This document shows, piece after piece, positions 26,600-35,393 of a stretch of 41,040 nucleotides of DNA. Each line of letters begins with the position of its first letter. Position 1 is the first letter of the stretch. A model generated the notes under the pieces. That model was not told the DNA's origin, searched no databases, and saw only the letters and a list, made by a program, of their open reading frames with translations. Position numbers and translations under genes: made by a program. Source of the stretch: Rubrivivax sp. (GTDB lineage Bacteria; Pseudomonadota; Gammaproteobacteria; Burkholderiales; Burkholderiaceae_C); the NCBI GenBank assembly GCA_025458805.1, contig JALORQ010000002.1, forward strand, positions 1 through 41,040, in the 5' to 3' direction.

Positions 26600-26655
26600 G
26601 GCGCGCGGCGCGCGCCGGTGGGGAATCCGCGTGGCCCGCCGCGATGCAGCGGGCC
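26600..26655 (-). promoter_or_regulatory. Two hairpins between pqqA and pqqB (candidate attenuator or mRNA stabiliser)
   Basis: GCGGGCC/GGCCCGC (26649-26655/26633-26639), 10 bp after the pqqA stop, and GGCGCGC/GCGCGCC with a 3-nt loop (26600-26616) lie in the pqqA-pqqB gap. Neither is followed by a U run. PqqA is a peptide substrate needed in excess; hairpins here would let most transcripts end or be stabilised after pqqA, as proposed for other pqq operons. Confidence 0.5.
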
Positions 26656-26665
26656 GGGCCGCGCG

Positions 26666-26740
26666 TCAGCGGGCCGAGACGTACATCGTGATTTCGAAGC
26701 CGAAACGGAAGTCGGTCGCCGTCGGGGTCTGCCATTGCAT
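26666..26740 (-). CDS. pqqA: PqqA, precursor peptide of pyrroloquinoline quinone
   Basis: The 24-residue peptide has the invariant Glu16-x-x-x-Tyr20 pair (EITMY) whose side chains become PQQ. The N-terminal [16 protein letters not shown] and the short tail VSAR match PqqA peptides of proteobacteria. GGAGA lies 6 nt before the ATG, giving strong translation. It is the first gene of pqqABCDE. No pqqF/pqqG-type zinc protease gene is in the window; such proteases are often encoded elsewhere. Confidence 0.96.
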   Translation of the reverse strand: MQWQTPTATDFRFGFEITMYVSAR

Positions 26741-26761
26741 GGAGAGTCTCCTGGTGAAGTT

Positions 26762-26785
26762 CGCGGCTGCCGGGCGACAGCCGCG
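26762..26785 (-). promoter_or_regulatory. Hairpin in the pqqA leader
   Basis: CGCGGCTG and CAGCCGCG (26762-26769/26778-26785) form a perfect 8-bp stem with an 8-nt loop, 21 bp upstream of the pqqA ATG and just before its ribosome-binding site. A TTGCCC (minus strand, 26822-26817) may be a -35 box, but the matching -10 (TGTGTA) is poor, so the promoter is not pinned down. Confidence 0.35.
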
Positions 26786-26864
26786 GGCTGCGATACACAA
26801 CCCGTGTCCTATGCTCGGGCAAGCCGGCCGCCGCGACGAGATCCGCACTCTGGATTCCTTGCTC

Positions 26865-27815
26865 ATGAATTTCATGAATCTGCCCCGATGTCCCGTCGCT
26901 ACGCCCGCGGCCGTCCACGATGTTGCGGCGACCGAACTCGACCCGACGGTTCCTCGCGTCGGCGTCCTCGAGGTCGGCGATGGCCACCGGCTGCACGTCG
27001 AGACCCGAGGTCGTCCCGCGGCGCCGGTCGCGCTCGTGCTGCACGGCGGCCCGGGGTCGGGCCTGTCGCCGCGCCTGTTCGACGCCTTCGACCTCGCGCA
27101 GTGGCGGGTCGTCGGCCTCGACCAGCGCGGCGCCGGGCGCAGCCTTCCCGCCGGCGAGCTGCGCGCGAACCGCACGGCCGAGCTGCTGTCGGACCTGCGC
27201 CGGCTGCGCGCGATGCTCGGCGCGCCGCGCTGGCTGGTTGTCGGCGGCTCGTGGGGGGCGACGCTCGCGCTGCTGCACGCGCTCGACGATCCGGCGGCCG
27301 TCGACGGCCTGCTGCTGCGCAACCCCTTCCTGGCGCGGCCCACGGACATCGACGCGTTCTTCGCCTCGGCGCCCGAGGCGCTGCGTGCCGGCTGGCGGGA
27401 TCTTCCCGAACTCGACTCCCGGCGTGCGGCCGGCCTCGCGATCGAATGGTGGCGTCATGAGCAGCGGCTCGCCACCGGCGTCGCGCCGGGCGGGCCGCCG
27501 CCCCCTGCGACCGCGCTGCTGCAGCGCCTGCGCATCCAGGCGCACTATCTGCGCGCCGGCTGCTGGCTGCCGTCGCCGACCTGGCTCGACCGGCTGGACG
27601 CGCTGCCCGTCGTCCCGACGCTGGTGCTGCAGGGCGCCGACGACCGCGTCTGCCCGGCCCAGGGCGCGTGCGAGATCGCGGCGCGGCTGCCGCAGGCGGC
27701 GCTTCGCATCCTGCCGGGCGTCGGGCACGATCCGTCGCATCCGGCGATGGCCGCCGCGATGCGGGAGGCGCTGGCCTCGTTCGCGCGTCAGGGCGACTTC
27801 GGCGTCGTGCGATGA
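26865..27815 (+). CDS. Proline iminopeptidase-like alpha/beta hydrolase (S33 family)
   Basis: The 316-residue protein has the S33 aminopeptidase pattern: oxyanion motif HGGPGSG (residues 60-66), DQRGAGRS (86-93) and nucleophile Ser129 in [12 protein letters not shown]. Asp260 in GADDRVCP and His288 in GVGHDP complete the triad. Proline iminopeptidases remove N-terminal proline from peptides. It is divergent from pqqA and overlaps the kinase gene by 4 bp, so a role in trimming PqqA-derived peptide or in the same physiology is possible but unproven. Start choice is between ATG 26865 and ATG 26874, both in frame in the repeat TCATGAATTTCATGAAT; neither has a ribosome-binding site. Confidence 0.8.
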   Translation: MNFMNLPRCPVATPAAVHDVAATELDPTVPRVGVLEVGDGHRLHVETRGRPAAPVALVLHGGPGSGLSPRLFDAFDLAQWRVVGLDQRGAGRSLPAGELRANRTAELLSDLRRLRAMLGAPRWLVVGGSWGATLALLHALDDPAAVDGLLLRNPFLARPTDIDAFFASAPEALRAGWRDLPELDSRRAAGLAIEWWRHEQRLATGVAPGGPPPPATALLQRLRIQAHYLRAGCWLPSPTWLDRLDALPVVPTLVLQGADDRVCPAQGACEIAARLPQAALRILPGVGHDPSHPAMAAAMREALASFARQGDFGVVR

Positions 27816-29200
27816 GTCTGCGCCTCAAGCTCCAGATCCTGGTCGGCGGGCTGACGCTGGCCTTCGTCGTAGCCCTGCTGGGGCTGCAGGTGCGCAACAT
27901 GCGCGATTCGGTCACCGAGGAGGTCGTCGCCGCCAACCGCGTGGCCGCCCAGCTCCTCAACCGGCTGGCCTGGGTCTACGCCTCGCAGGGCACGCCGGCG
28001 ATGCTCGAGTTCCTGCAGGGGGTCGGGCGCGTGCGCTCCAACGAGATCGAGCTGCTCGACGCCGCCGGCAAGCGCCTCTACGCGTCGCCGCCGTCGCCCT
28101 ACAAGGCGGGCCGCGACGCCCCGCTGTGGTTCGAGCGGATGATCTCGCCCGAGGCGACGCAGCAGGTCTACGAGTTCCCCGACGGGCGGCTCGTCGTTCG
28201 CTCCAACGCGTCGCGCGCGGCGCTCGACGGCTGGGATGCGTTCGTCGTGTTCGCGGGGGCGTCGCTCGTGCTGCTGGTCGTCGTCAACGCCGCGCTGTTC
28301 TGGGCCGTCGGGCGCGCGACGCGGCCGTTCGGACAGATCGTCGACGCGCTGGGCGCGCTCGAGGCAGGGCGCTTCGACGTCGAGCTGCCGCCGCTGCCCG
28401 GACGCGAGGCGGGGGCCATCGGCGCGGCCTTCAACCGCATGGTGCAGGGCGTGCGCGAGCGCATCGAGACCGAGCGGCAGCTGGTCTCGAGCCGCGAGCT
28501 GACGCGCTGGATCGACCGCCACGTCGAGGAGGAGCGGCGCCAGATCGCGCGCGAGCTGCACGACGAGTTCGGCCAGAGCGTCACCGCGATCCGCAGCCTC
28601 GCGCTGTCGGTCGCCCGGCGCGCCGAGGGACGCGATGCCGACGCCGCGCAGGCCGCGCGCGTCATCGCCGACGAGTCGTCCCGGCTGTACGACGCGATGC
28701 ACGGGCTCATCCCGCGGCTCACGCCGCTGGTCATCGACAGCTTCGGTCTGCCGGCGGCGCTCGACGAGCTGGCCGAGCGCATGCGCCGTGCGCACCCGGG
28801 CCTGACGCTGCGGCTGCGCTGCCGGCTCGGCGACACGGCGCTTCCGCCCGAGTGTGCGCTGGCGCTCTACCGTGCGGCGCAGGAAGGGATCACCAACGCG
28901 CTGCGACACGGTGGCGCATCCTCGCTCGCGCTCGACGTCGGGCGCAGCGTCGACGCGCCGCGCGAGGTGAACCTCGTGCTCGTCGACGACGGGTCCGGGC
29001 TCGCCGAAGGCTGGCAGCAGGGCGGTTCGCACCACGGACTTCGCTGGCTGCGCGAGCGGGTCGCCGGCCTCGGCGGCACCCTCGAGGTCGGTCCGGCGCA
29101 TGCCGCGTCCCCGGGTGACGGCGCCGGCCGCCGCGGCGTGCGACTCGCGGTGCGGGTGCCCGTGGACCATTCCCCGGCGATCCCTCGGGCGACGGCATGA
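27812..29200 (+). CDS. Sensor histidine kinase, NarX/UhpB type (HisKA_3)
   Basis: This 462-residue membrane kinase has membrane segments at about residues 8-26 and 143-166 around a periplasmic sensor domain of about 115 residues. A HAMP linker follows (about 167-220). The phospho-acceptor His250 is in [15 protein letters not shown], the HisKA_3 signature. The ATPase domain has [11 protein letters not shown] and VDDGSGL. The ATG overlaps the hydrolase stop, and its stop overlaps the response regulator, making one operon. Its place divergent from pqqABCDE suggests control of PQQ or of PQQ-dependent dehydrogenases; such kinase/LuxR pairs regulate alcohol dehydrogenase systems in other bacteria. 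The signal is unknown. Confidence 0.9.
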   Translation: MSLRLKLQILVGGLTLAFVVALLGLQVRNMRDSVTEEVVAANRVAAQLLNRLAWVYASQGTPAMLEFLQGVGRVRSNEIELLDAAGKRLYASPPSPYKAGRDAPLWFERMISPEATQQVYEFPDGRLVVRSNASRAALDGWDAFVVFAGASLVLLVVVNAALFWAVGRATRPFGQIVDALGALEAGRFDVELPPLPGREAGAIGAAFNRMVQGVRERIETERQLVSSRELTRWIDRHVEEERRQIARELHDEFGQSVTAIRSLALSVARRAEGRDADAAQAARVIADESSRLYDAMHGLIPRLTPLVIDSFGLPAALDELAERMRRAHPGLTLRLRCRLGDTALPPECALALYRAAQEGITNALRHGGASSLALDVGRSVDAPREVNLVLVDDGSGLAEGWQQGGSHHGLRWLRERVAGLGGTLEVGPAHAASPGDGAGRRGVRLAVRVPVDHSPAIPRATA

Positions 29201-29826
29201 CTCGCGTGCTGCTCGTCGACGACCATGCCATCGTCCGGATGGGCTTTCGCATGCTGCTGGCCGGCGCGGGCATCGAGGTCGTCGGCGAGGCCGGCGATGG
29301 CGAGCAGGCCTGCCAGCTCGTTCCGCGGCTGGCGCCGGACGTCGTCGTGCTCGACCTGTCGATGCCCGGGATGGGCGGGCTCGAGGCGCTGAAGCGCCTG
29401 CGCGCCCAGGATCCGAAGCTCCGCGTGCTGGTGCTCTCGGCGCACGAGGACACGGCCCACGCGAGCCGGGCGCTGCGCGCCGGCGCTCTGGGCTATCTCG
29501 CCAAGCGCGGCGCGCCGGACGAACTGATCGACGCCGTGCGCACCGTCGCGCGGGGCGAGCGTTACGTCGACGCGCAGACCGCACGCGCGCTCGCGCTGGC
29601 GCAGGTGGACGGCAGCGGACACCCGGCCGACGTCCTGAGCGAGCGCGAGTTCTCGGTCTTCCTGCAGCTCGCGCGCGGCGCGAGCGTGGCGCAGATCGCC
29701 GAGACGCTCAGGCTCAGCCCGAGCACCGTCGGCACCCATCTCTACCACGTCAAGCAGAAGCTCGGTGCCTCCAACCAGTCCGAGCTGACGCTGGTCGCCC
29801 TGCGCTGGGGGCTGATCGAGTCCTGA
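29197..29826 (+). CDS. LuxR/NarL-family response regulator
   Basis: The 209-residue protein has a receiver domain with Asp8/Asp9, phospho-acceptor Asp53 (VVVLDLSMPG) and Lys103 (LAKRGAP). A LuxR-type helix-turn-helix lies at about residues 143-205 (LSEREFSVFLQLARG, then AQIAETLRLSPSTVGTHLYHVKQKL). It is the cognate partner of the kinase just upstream, with an ATGA overlap. Likely targets include the divergent pqqA/hydrolase region, which is inference from position. It ends 37 bp from the convergent rne gene. Confidence 0.93.
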   Translation: MTRVLLVDDHAIVRMGFRMLLAGAGIEVVGEAGDGEQACQLVPRLAPDVVVLDLSMPGMGGLEALKRLRAQDPKLRVLVLSAHEDTAHASRALRAGALGYLAKRGAPDELIDAVRTVARGERYVDAQTARALALAQVDGSGHPADVLSEREFSVFLQLARGASVAQIAETLRLSPSTVGTHLYHVKQKLGASNQSELTLVALRWGLIES

Positions 29827-29832
29827 CGATTC

Positions 29833-29856
29833 GCTGCCGCGGCCGGCCGCGGCAGC
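29833..29856. terminator. Perfect 24-bp palindrome between convergent genes
   Basis: GCTGCCGCGGCC (29833-29844) is followed directly by its exact inverse complement (29845-29856), in the 37-bp gap between the response regulator and rne. As RNA it forms a long GC hairpin on both strands. It lacks a T run but is well placed to end or shield both messages. Confidence 0.5.
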
Positions 29857-29863
29857 GGCGCGG

Positions 29864-32713
29864 TCAGCTGCCGTGCGTCTCGAAGGGCAGCCTGACCTGC
29901 GACAGATCCTTGCGCGTCTCGACGAGCACGAGCGGGCCTGACTCGACGGCGACCGGCGGTCGCGGCGACCGCGGTGCGCGCACCGGCGGCGGTGCGGCGG
30001 CGATCGCTTCCTGGGCCCGCCGCACCTTCTCGGAATCGGACTGGACCCACTCGAGCCCGGCCGCACCGGCCAGCGCGCTCAGTTCATCGGCCGGCAGACG
30101 ATAAGGCTCGACCACGATCGGCTCGGCAGCCTCGGGCGGCTCGGGCAGCGCCGCCGGAGCAGGCTGCGGGCCGTCCGCGGTGCGACGATCGTCTTCGGGC
30201 GCCGGCACGGCTGCCGTGTGCTCGGCGGACGCGTCGACTGCCGCTTCGGCGCTCGACGCGCCGCCCGGCGTCGCGGCGGCTTCGCCTTGGACCTCGCCGG
30301 ACTCGCGGCGACCGCGGTCGCGCCCGCCGCGGCGGCGCCGTCCTGCGTCCTGGCCGGCCTCCCGGAGGTCGGCTCCGGGCGGCGGCGCATCGTCGCCCTC
30401 GCCGGCGATGCGGAGCTCGCCTGCGACTTCGGCCTCTTCGGGGCGGCCCGCTTCGGCGTCCTGCGCTGCCATCGTGCCGGCAGCCTCGGTCGCCCGCTCC
30501 TCGGCGCGATCGCCGCGGCCGCCGCGCCGCCGCCGACGGCGCCCCTCGCGGTCGGCGCCTGCGCCGTCCCCAGGCTGCGTGTCGGCGAACGCCGTCGCGC
30601 GCGCGGCCGAGGGAGCCTCGTCGACCGCCACGCCGGCAGCGGCAGGGCGGTCGGCCCGCGCGGGGCGCGGGCCCCGCTCGTCGGGCGCGCGCTCGGTGCG
30701 ATCGTCGCGGCCGCGCTCGGCGCGCTCGGCGCGCTCGCCGCGCGCGCCACCGGCGGGTTCGCCGCCGCGCGCGCGCGCGCCGCGGTCACCGCCTCGCTCG
30801 TTGCGCTCGGGGCGGCCGCCACGGCGCCCGCCGTCGCGCGACTCGCGGCGATCTCCCGCCGCCGTCGGCACGGCGGCCGGCTGCGGCGCGGGGGCGGCGA
30901 CCACCGGCGACGGCGCGGGAGCGGCGGGGGACGGCGCCGGTGTCGCGGGCGCGCCTCCGAAAAGCTTGCGGACCCAGGAGAAGAAGCCGGACCCGGCATC
31001 CTGGGCCACGGGCGGCGCGGTCGGTGCGGGCGGGAGCGCGACCACGATCGGTGCCGGCGCGGGGGTCGCTGCGGGTGGTGCGGGCACCGGGGGCGGCGGT
31101 GCCGGCTCGTCGGGCAGCACGCCCTTGATCACCGGCTCCTGGCGGTTCTTCTTCTCGTTGGCGTCGCGGCGCCGCGTGATGCCGACCTCGTCGTCGGGTT
31201 CCTCGATCATCGTGTAGCTGGCGCGGAAGCCCTCCAGCCGCGGGTCGTCGTGGCGCAGCCGCTCGAGCCGGTAGTTCGGTGTCTCGAGGTGGGGGTTCGG
31301 GATCAGCAGCACGGTGACGCGCTGCTTGAGCTCGATCTTGGTGATCTCGGTGCGCTTCTCGTTGAGCAGGAAGGAGGTCACCTCGACCGGCACCTGCACG
31401 TGCACGGCGGCGGTGTTCTCCTTCATCGACTCCTCCTGCACCATGCGCAGGATCTGCAGCGCGCTGCTCTCGGTGTCGCGGATGTGGCCGGTGCCGTTGC
31501 AGCGCGGGCAGGTGATGTGGCTGCCTTCGCTGAGGGCCGGTCGCAGGCGCTGGCGGCTGAGCTCGAGCAGGCCGAACTTGCTGATGGCGCTGAGCTGCAC
31601 GCGCGCGCGGTCGAAGCGCAGCGCGTCCTTCAGCCGCTGCTCGACCTCGCGCCGGTTCTTGCTCTCCTCCATGTCGATGAAGTCGACGACGATCAGCCCG
31701 CCCAGGTCGCGCAGGCGCATCTGGCGCGCGATCTCGTCGGCCGCCTCGAGGTTGGTGCGCAGCGCGGTCTCCTCGATGTCGCCGCCGCGCGTGGCGCGCG
31801 CCGAGTTGACGTCGACCGCGACCAGCGCCTCGGTGTGGTCGATGACGATGGCGCCGCCGGAAGGCAGGTTGACCGTGCGGCTGAACGCCGTCTCGATCTG
31901 GTGCTCGATCTGGAAGCGGCTGAACAGCGGCGCGTCGTCGCGGTAGCGCTTCACGCGATGCGCGTTGTCCGGCATCACGTGGTTCATGAACTGCTGCGCC
32001 TGATCGTAGATGTCGTCGGTGTCGATCAGGATCTCGCCGATGTCGGCGGTGAAGTAGTCGCGGATCGCGCGGATCACGAGGCTCGACTCCTGGTAGATCA
32101 GGAACGCGCCCTTGCCCGCCTTGCTGGCGCCCTCGATCGCGTCCCAGAGCTTGAGCAGGTAGTTGAGGTCCCACTGCAGCTCGGCTGCGCTGCGGCCGAT
32201 GCCGGCGGTGCGCGCGATCAGGCTCATGCCCTTCGGGTAGTCGAGCTGCTCGAGGTTCTCCTTGAGCTCCTCGCGGTCCTCGCCCTCGATGCGCCGGCTC
32301 ACGCCGCCGCCGCGCGGGTTGTTCGGCATCAGCACGAGATAGCGCCCGGCCAGGCTGACGAAGGTCGTGAGCGCGGCGCCCTTGTTGCCGCGCTCCTCCT
32401 TCTCGACCTGCACCACCAGCTCCTGCCCCTCCTTGACGGCGTCGCCGATCTTGGCGCTGCGCACGTCCACGCCTTCCTTGAAGTAGGCGCGGGCGATCTC
32501 CTTGAACGGCAGGAAGCCGTGGCGGTCCTCGCCGTAGTCGACGAAGCACGCCTCGAGCGAGGGCTCGACGCGCGTGATGACCGCCTTGTAGATGTTGCCC
32601 TTGCGCTGCTCGCGCCCCTCGAGCTCGGTCTCGAAGTCGAGCAGCTTCTGGCCGTCGACGATCGCCAGCCGCCGCTCCTCGGGCTGCGTGGCGTTGATCA
32701 GCATCCTCTTCAT
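29864..32713 (-). CDS. rne: Ribonuclease E
   Basis: RNase E is the endonuclease at the heart of mRNA decay and rRNA/tRNA processing. The 949-residue protein has an S1 domain at about residues 37-120, catalytic Asp301 ([14 protein letters not shown]) and Asp344 ([10 protein letters not shown]), and the zinc-link CPRCNGTG (Cys402, Cys405). All these sit two residues before their Escherichia coli counterparts. From about residue 560 the protein becomes low-complexity, rich in Pro, Ala, Arg, Glu and Gly, as expected for the disordered scaffold that binds degradosome partners. The final part ([20 protein letters not shown]) may be a partner-binding helix. The coding end meets a 24-bp palindrome. 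Confidence 0.97.
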   Translation of the reverse strand: MKRMLINATQPEERRLAIVDGQKLLDFETELEGREQRKGNIYKAVITRVEPSLEACFVDYGEDRHGFLPFKEIARAYFKEGVDVRSAKIGDAVKEGQELVVQVEKEERGNKGAALTTFVSLAGRYLVLMPNNPRGGGVSRRIEGEDREELKENLEQLDYPKGMSLIARTAGIGRSAAELQWDLNYLLKLWDAIEGASKAGKGAFLIYQESSLVIRAIRDYFTADIGEILIDTDDIYDQAQQFMNHVMPDNAHRVKRYRDDAPLFSRFQIEHQIETAFSRTVNLPSGGAIVIDHTEALVAVDVNSARATRGGDIEETALRTNLEAADEIARQMRLRDLGGLIVVDFIDMEESKNRREVEQRLKDALRFDRARVQLSAISKFGLLELSRQRLRPALSEGSHITCPRCNGTGHIRDTESSALQILRMVQEESMKENTAAVHVQVPVEVTSFLLNEKRTEITKIELKQRVTVLLIPNPHLETPNYRLERLRHDDPRLEGFRASYTMIEEPDDEVGITRRRDANEKKNRQEPVIKGVLPDEPAPPPPVPAPPAATPAPAPIVVALPPAPTAPPVAQDAGSGFFSWVRKLFGGAPATPAPSPAAPAPSPVVAAPAPQPAAVPTAAGDRRESRDGGRRGGRPERNERGGDRGARARGGEPAGGARGERAERAERGRDDRTERAPDERGPRPARADRPAAAGVAVDEAPSAARATAFADTQPGDGAGADREGRRRRRRGGRGDRAEERATEAAGTMAAQDAEAGRPEEAEVAGELRIAGEGDDAPPPGADLREAGQDAGRRRRGGRDRGRRESGEVQGEAAATPGGASSAEAAVDASAEHTAAVPAPEDDRRTADGPQPAPAALPEPPEAAEPIVVEPYRLPADELSALAGAAGLEWVQSDSEKVRRAQEAIAAAPPPVRAPRSPRPPVAVESGPLVLVETRKDLSQVRLPFETHGS

Positions 32714-33338
32714 CGTCTCTCCCGCAGGGCGCCGCGACCGTCGGTCCGGCCACGGCGCCGCCCTCCGCCTCGCCCGCGGGCGAGGCGGCCATCAACGATG
32801 CAGAAGAAACGCGGGAGCCCCTGGGTGCGAAATGCCCTGGACTGCGCCAGCCCCGCGCGAGGCGGGATCAGCGGCGCAGCGTTGGCGCGTGCGTGCCGCC
32901 GTCGGCGCCCGTTGCCGCCGCCCGCGCCGCGAGCCGCGGATCGCGCGGCCGCGGCATCCCGCATGCGCATGCCGCGCCGGCGGGGTGCCGGGGCCGTCGC
33001 GTGGCGAGGATGTCGTCGGGGAGGGTGGGCATCGGGTCGCGCCGTCCGGCACGCGGACGCCGCGCCCCCTGGGGCCCGGCGTCGTGATTCTTTCGGTGCC
33101 CCGCACCGACCTGAGGTCGCTGCGGGGCGGGGGGCTCTGCGGTCTCTCGATCGCCCTGCACCTCGCGCCGCCGTGCCGCATCGGGGCCCAGCCTGCGCGC
33201 CTGCGGAGGCGCTGCATCCACTTCGACATGCGCGACACCTCGCGCATGGCCTTCCACCGCTGCCCCGATGCCCGCCGCCCGGCCCGGGCGGCGCCGGCTA
33301 AACTCCGGCAAATCAAGCACTTAAGCAACGAACGTGGA
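32714..33338 (-). promoter_or_regulatory. Long 5' leader of rne with several stem-loops
   Basis: The 620 bp between the rne ATG and the minus-strand TATAAT hold no supportable gene on either strand. Structures on the minus strand include a perfect 24-bp palindrome, CCGCCTCGCCCG and its inverse complement (32765-32788), 52 nt upstream of the ATG. A second is a CCCCGCA/TGCGGGG stem with an inner GACC/GGTC pairing (33099-33127). In Escherichia coli the rne leader mediates autoregulation by RNase E; a comparable role here is inference. Confidence 0.5.
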
Positions 33339-34323
33339 GCGCCGGATTATAGGGGCGAATGCCGGCGCAAAAGATCGGCAGGTGCAACGCCTGGTCGTCG
33401 ACGCCGAATCGGCCGGGCAGCGCCTCGACAACTTCCTGCTGCGCGTGCTCAAGGGCGTGCCCAAGACGCATGTCTACCGCGTCATCCGCTCGGGCGAGGT
33501 GCGGCTCAACCGCGGGCGCGCACGTGCCGACACCCGGGTGGCGGCCGGCGACGAGGTTCGCGTGCCGCCTGTGCGCCGCCCGGACCCGGCACCGGCGGCC
33601 GCCGCCGTGCCGGCGCGCGAGTTTCCGGTGCTGTTCGAGGACGAGCACCTGCTGGCCATCGACAAGCCGGCCGGTGTCGCCGTGCACGGCGGCAGCGGCG
33701 TCAGCTCGGGGGTGATCGAGCAGCTGCGGCGCGCGCGGCCGCAGGCGCGCTTCCTCGAACTGGTGCACCGCCTCGACAAGGAGACCTCGGGCGTGCTGCT
33801 GCTGGCCAAGCGGCGCAGCACGCTGGCCGCGCTGCAGGACCAGTTTCGCGCCCGGTCCACCGAGAAGGTCTATGCCGCGCTGGTCTTCGGCGCCTGGCCC
33901 GCGCGGCTCAAGGTCATCGACCTGCCGCTGCTTCGCACGACCACCGCCGACGGCGCGCGCCACGTGCGCGTGGTCGACGGCGGGCATGACGAGGCGCGGC
34001 GGTCGATCTCGCTCGTCCAGGTGGTGCAGTCCGGCGCGGCGGCGGGCGAGGCCCTGACGCTGCTCGACGTGACGATCAAGACCGGGCGCACGCACCAGAT
34101 CCGCGTCCACCTGGCGCACAGCGGGCACCCGATCGTCGGCGACCCGCGGTACGGCGATTTCGCCCGCAACAAGTCCTTCGCCAGGGCGACCGGGGTCGAC
34201 CGCATGCTGCTGCACGCGCGCCGGCTGCGCGTCGACCACCCGGCGAGCGGCGAACGCCTGACCCTCGAAGCGCCATGGCCCGCCGACTGCGCCACACTCA
34301 TGCCGCTGGCCGCCTGCCCGTGA
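33334..34323 (+). CDS. rluC: 23S rRNA pseudouridine synthase RluC
   Basis: RluC converts uridines 955, 2504 and 2580 of 23S rRNA to pseudouridine. The 329-residue protein has an N-terminal S4 RNA-binding domain (AGQRLDNFLLRVLKG onward, about residues 27-75). The RluA-family catalytic motif is ELVHRLDKETSGVLLLAK near 147-164, with the active Asp in HRLDKETSG. GRTHQIRVHLAHSGHPIVGD follows. The start is uncertain: GTG 33334 gives 329 residues, GTG 33382 gives a start closer to homologues and would free the overlapping rne promoter. Its position opposite rne is conserved in proteobacteria. Confidence 0.93.
   Translation: MERRIIGANAGAKDRQVQRLVVDAESAGQRLDNFLLRVLKGVPKTHVYRVIRSGEVRLNRGRARADTRVAAGDEVRVPPVRRPDPAPAAAAVPAREFPVLFEDEHLLAIDKPAGVAVHGGSGVSSGVIEQLRRARPQARFLELVHRLDKETSGVLLLAKRRSTLAALQDQFRARSTEKVYAALVFGAWPARLKVIDLPLLRTTTADGARHVRVVDGGHDEARRSISLVQVVQSGAAAGEALTLLDVTIKTGRTHQIRVHLAHSGHPIVGDPRYGDFARNKSFARATGVDRMLLHARRLRVDHPASGERLTLEAPWPADCATLMPLAACP
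33346..33351 (-). promoter_or_regulatory. Consensus -10 box (TATAAT) for rne on the minus strand
   Basis: ATTATA on the plus strand reads TATAAT on the minus strand, giving a predicted rne start near 33338. It lies within the first codons of rluC if the GTG at 33334 is used. No clear -35 is visible. Confidence 0.5.
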
Positions 34324-34328
34324 CCCCG

Positions 34329-34985
34329 ATGCCCCGCCGCTTCGACCTCATCGTCTTCGACTGGGACGGGACGCTGTTCGACTCGACGACGCTGATCGTG
34401 CAGTGCATCCAGGCCGCGTGCGCCGACGTCGGCGTGCCGGTGCCGCGCGACGAGGACGCCGCCTACGTCATCGGCCTCGGTCTGCACGACGCGCTGCGCC
34501 ACGCGGCGCCGGGACTGCCCGCCGCGCGCTACCCCGAGCTGGGGCAGCGCTACCGGCACCACTACTTCGCGCGCCAGCACGAGCTGGTGCTGTTCGCCGG
34601 CACGCTCGAGATGCTGCAGGCGCTCAAGGCGCGCAACCACTGGCTCGCGGTGGCCACCGGCAAGGGCCGTCGCGGACTCGACGAGGCGCTGGCGCACTCG
34701 CAGCTGCACGGCATGTTCGATGCCACGCGCACCGCCGACGAGACGGCCCCGAAGCCGGCGCCGCAGATGCTGCTCGAGCTGATGCGCGAGTTCGGCGCCG
34801 ACCCTTCGCGCACGCTGATGATCGGCGACACCACGCACGACCTGCAGCTCGCGGTCAATGCCGGCACGTCCCGCGTCGGGGTCAGCTACGGTGCGCACGA
34901 TCACAGGGGCTTCGACGGCTACGAGCCGCTGTTCGTCGCGCATTCGACGCGGGACCTGCACGACTGGCTGGTCGAGCATGCCTGA
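34329..34985 (+). CDS. HAD-family hydrolase, phosphoglycolate-phosphatase-like
   Basis: The 218-residue protein has HAD motif I DWDGTLFDS with nucleophile Asp11 and acid Asp13, motif II near VATGKGRRG, motif III lysine in APKPAP, and motif IV MIGDTTHDLQLAVNAG. An alpha-helical cap domain follows motif I, as in Gph/PGP-like phosphatases. The substrate is unknown. Start choice: ATG 34329, or GTG 34320 which would overlap the rluC stop as GTGA and add three residues. It overlaps the Rieske gene by 8 bp. Confidence 0.88.
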   Translation: MPRRFDLIVFDWDGTLFDSTTLIVQCIQAACADVGVPVPRDEDAAYVIGLGLHDALRHAAPGLPAARYPELGQRYRHHYFARQHELVLFAGTLEMLQALKARNHWLAVATGKGRRGLDEALAHSQLHGMFDATRTADETAPKPAPQMLLELMREFGADPSRTLMIGDTTHDLQLAVNAGTSRVGVSYGAHDHRGFDGYEPLFVAHSTRDLHDWLVEHA

Positions 34986-35391
34986 GCCGGGCGATGCCGG
35001 CGCGCCGCGCGCCGAGCCGCTCTGCGCGTCGGCGGACCTCGTCGAGCGCGGCCGCGCCCGTGTCTGGGACGTGCTCGAGCATGGCCGCCCGGCGCGCGCG
35101 TTCGCGCTGCGCTTCGACGGCCGCGTCGTCGCGTACCTGAACCGCTGCGTCCACGTGCCGACCGAGATGGACTGGCAGGAGGGCGAGTTCCTCGACATGG
35201 ACCGCCGCTGGATCCTGTGCTCGATCCACGGCGCCGCCTACGAGCCCGCCGACGGGCGCTGCGTCGGCGGGCCCTGTGGTCGCGGCCGGCTCGTGCCCAT
35301 CGACGTGCGCGAGTCCGGCGGCGAGGTCGCTTGGTATCCTTCGGAGCGAATCCGGCCGGTCGCCTTCGACGACGCGGCCGATCGGAGTTGA
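34978..35391 (+). CDS. Rieske [2Fe-2S] domain protein
   Basis: The 137-residue protein carries a complete Rieske motif: Cys57-x-His59 (CVHVPTEMDW) and Cys81-x-x-His84 (LCSIHGAAYEP). It has no membrane anchor or catalytic domain, so it looks like a small soluble ferredoxin-type electron carrier. It overlaps the HAD gene and ends 2 bp before the sppA-like gene. In Burkholderiales this Rieske protein commonly sits in this HAD/SppA neighbourhood, but its redox partner has not been established to my knowledge. Confidence 0.88.
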   Translation: MPEPGDAGAPRAEPLCASADLVERGRARVWDVLEHGRPARAFALRFDGRVVAYLNRCVHVPTEMDWQEGEFLDMDRRWILCSIHGAAYEPADGRCVGGPCGRGRLVPIDVRESGGEVAWYPSERIRPVAFDDAADRS

Positions 35392-35393
35392 CG

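Noticed and set aside
27812-29826. Idea that the NarX-type pair is a nitrate sensor (narXL)
   Set aside because: The sensor domain lacks any P-box-like nitrate motif I can see, and no nitrate genes are near; the neighbouring pqq operon is a better guide.
30218-33301. 1027-codon open frame on the plus strand opposite rne and its leader
   Set aside because: The minus strand encodes a complete RNase E with all catalytic residues. The opposite frame is low-complexity, has no family motif, and is the usual antisense open frame of very GC-rich DNA.
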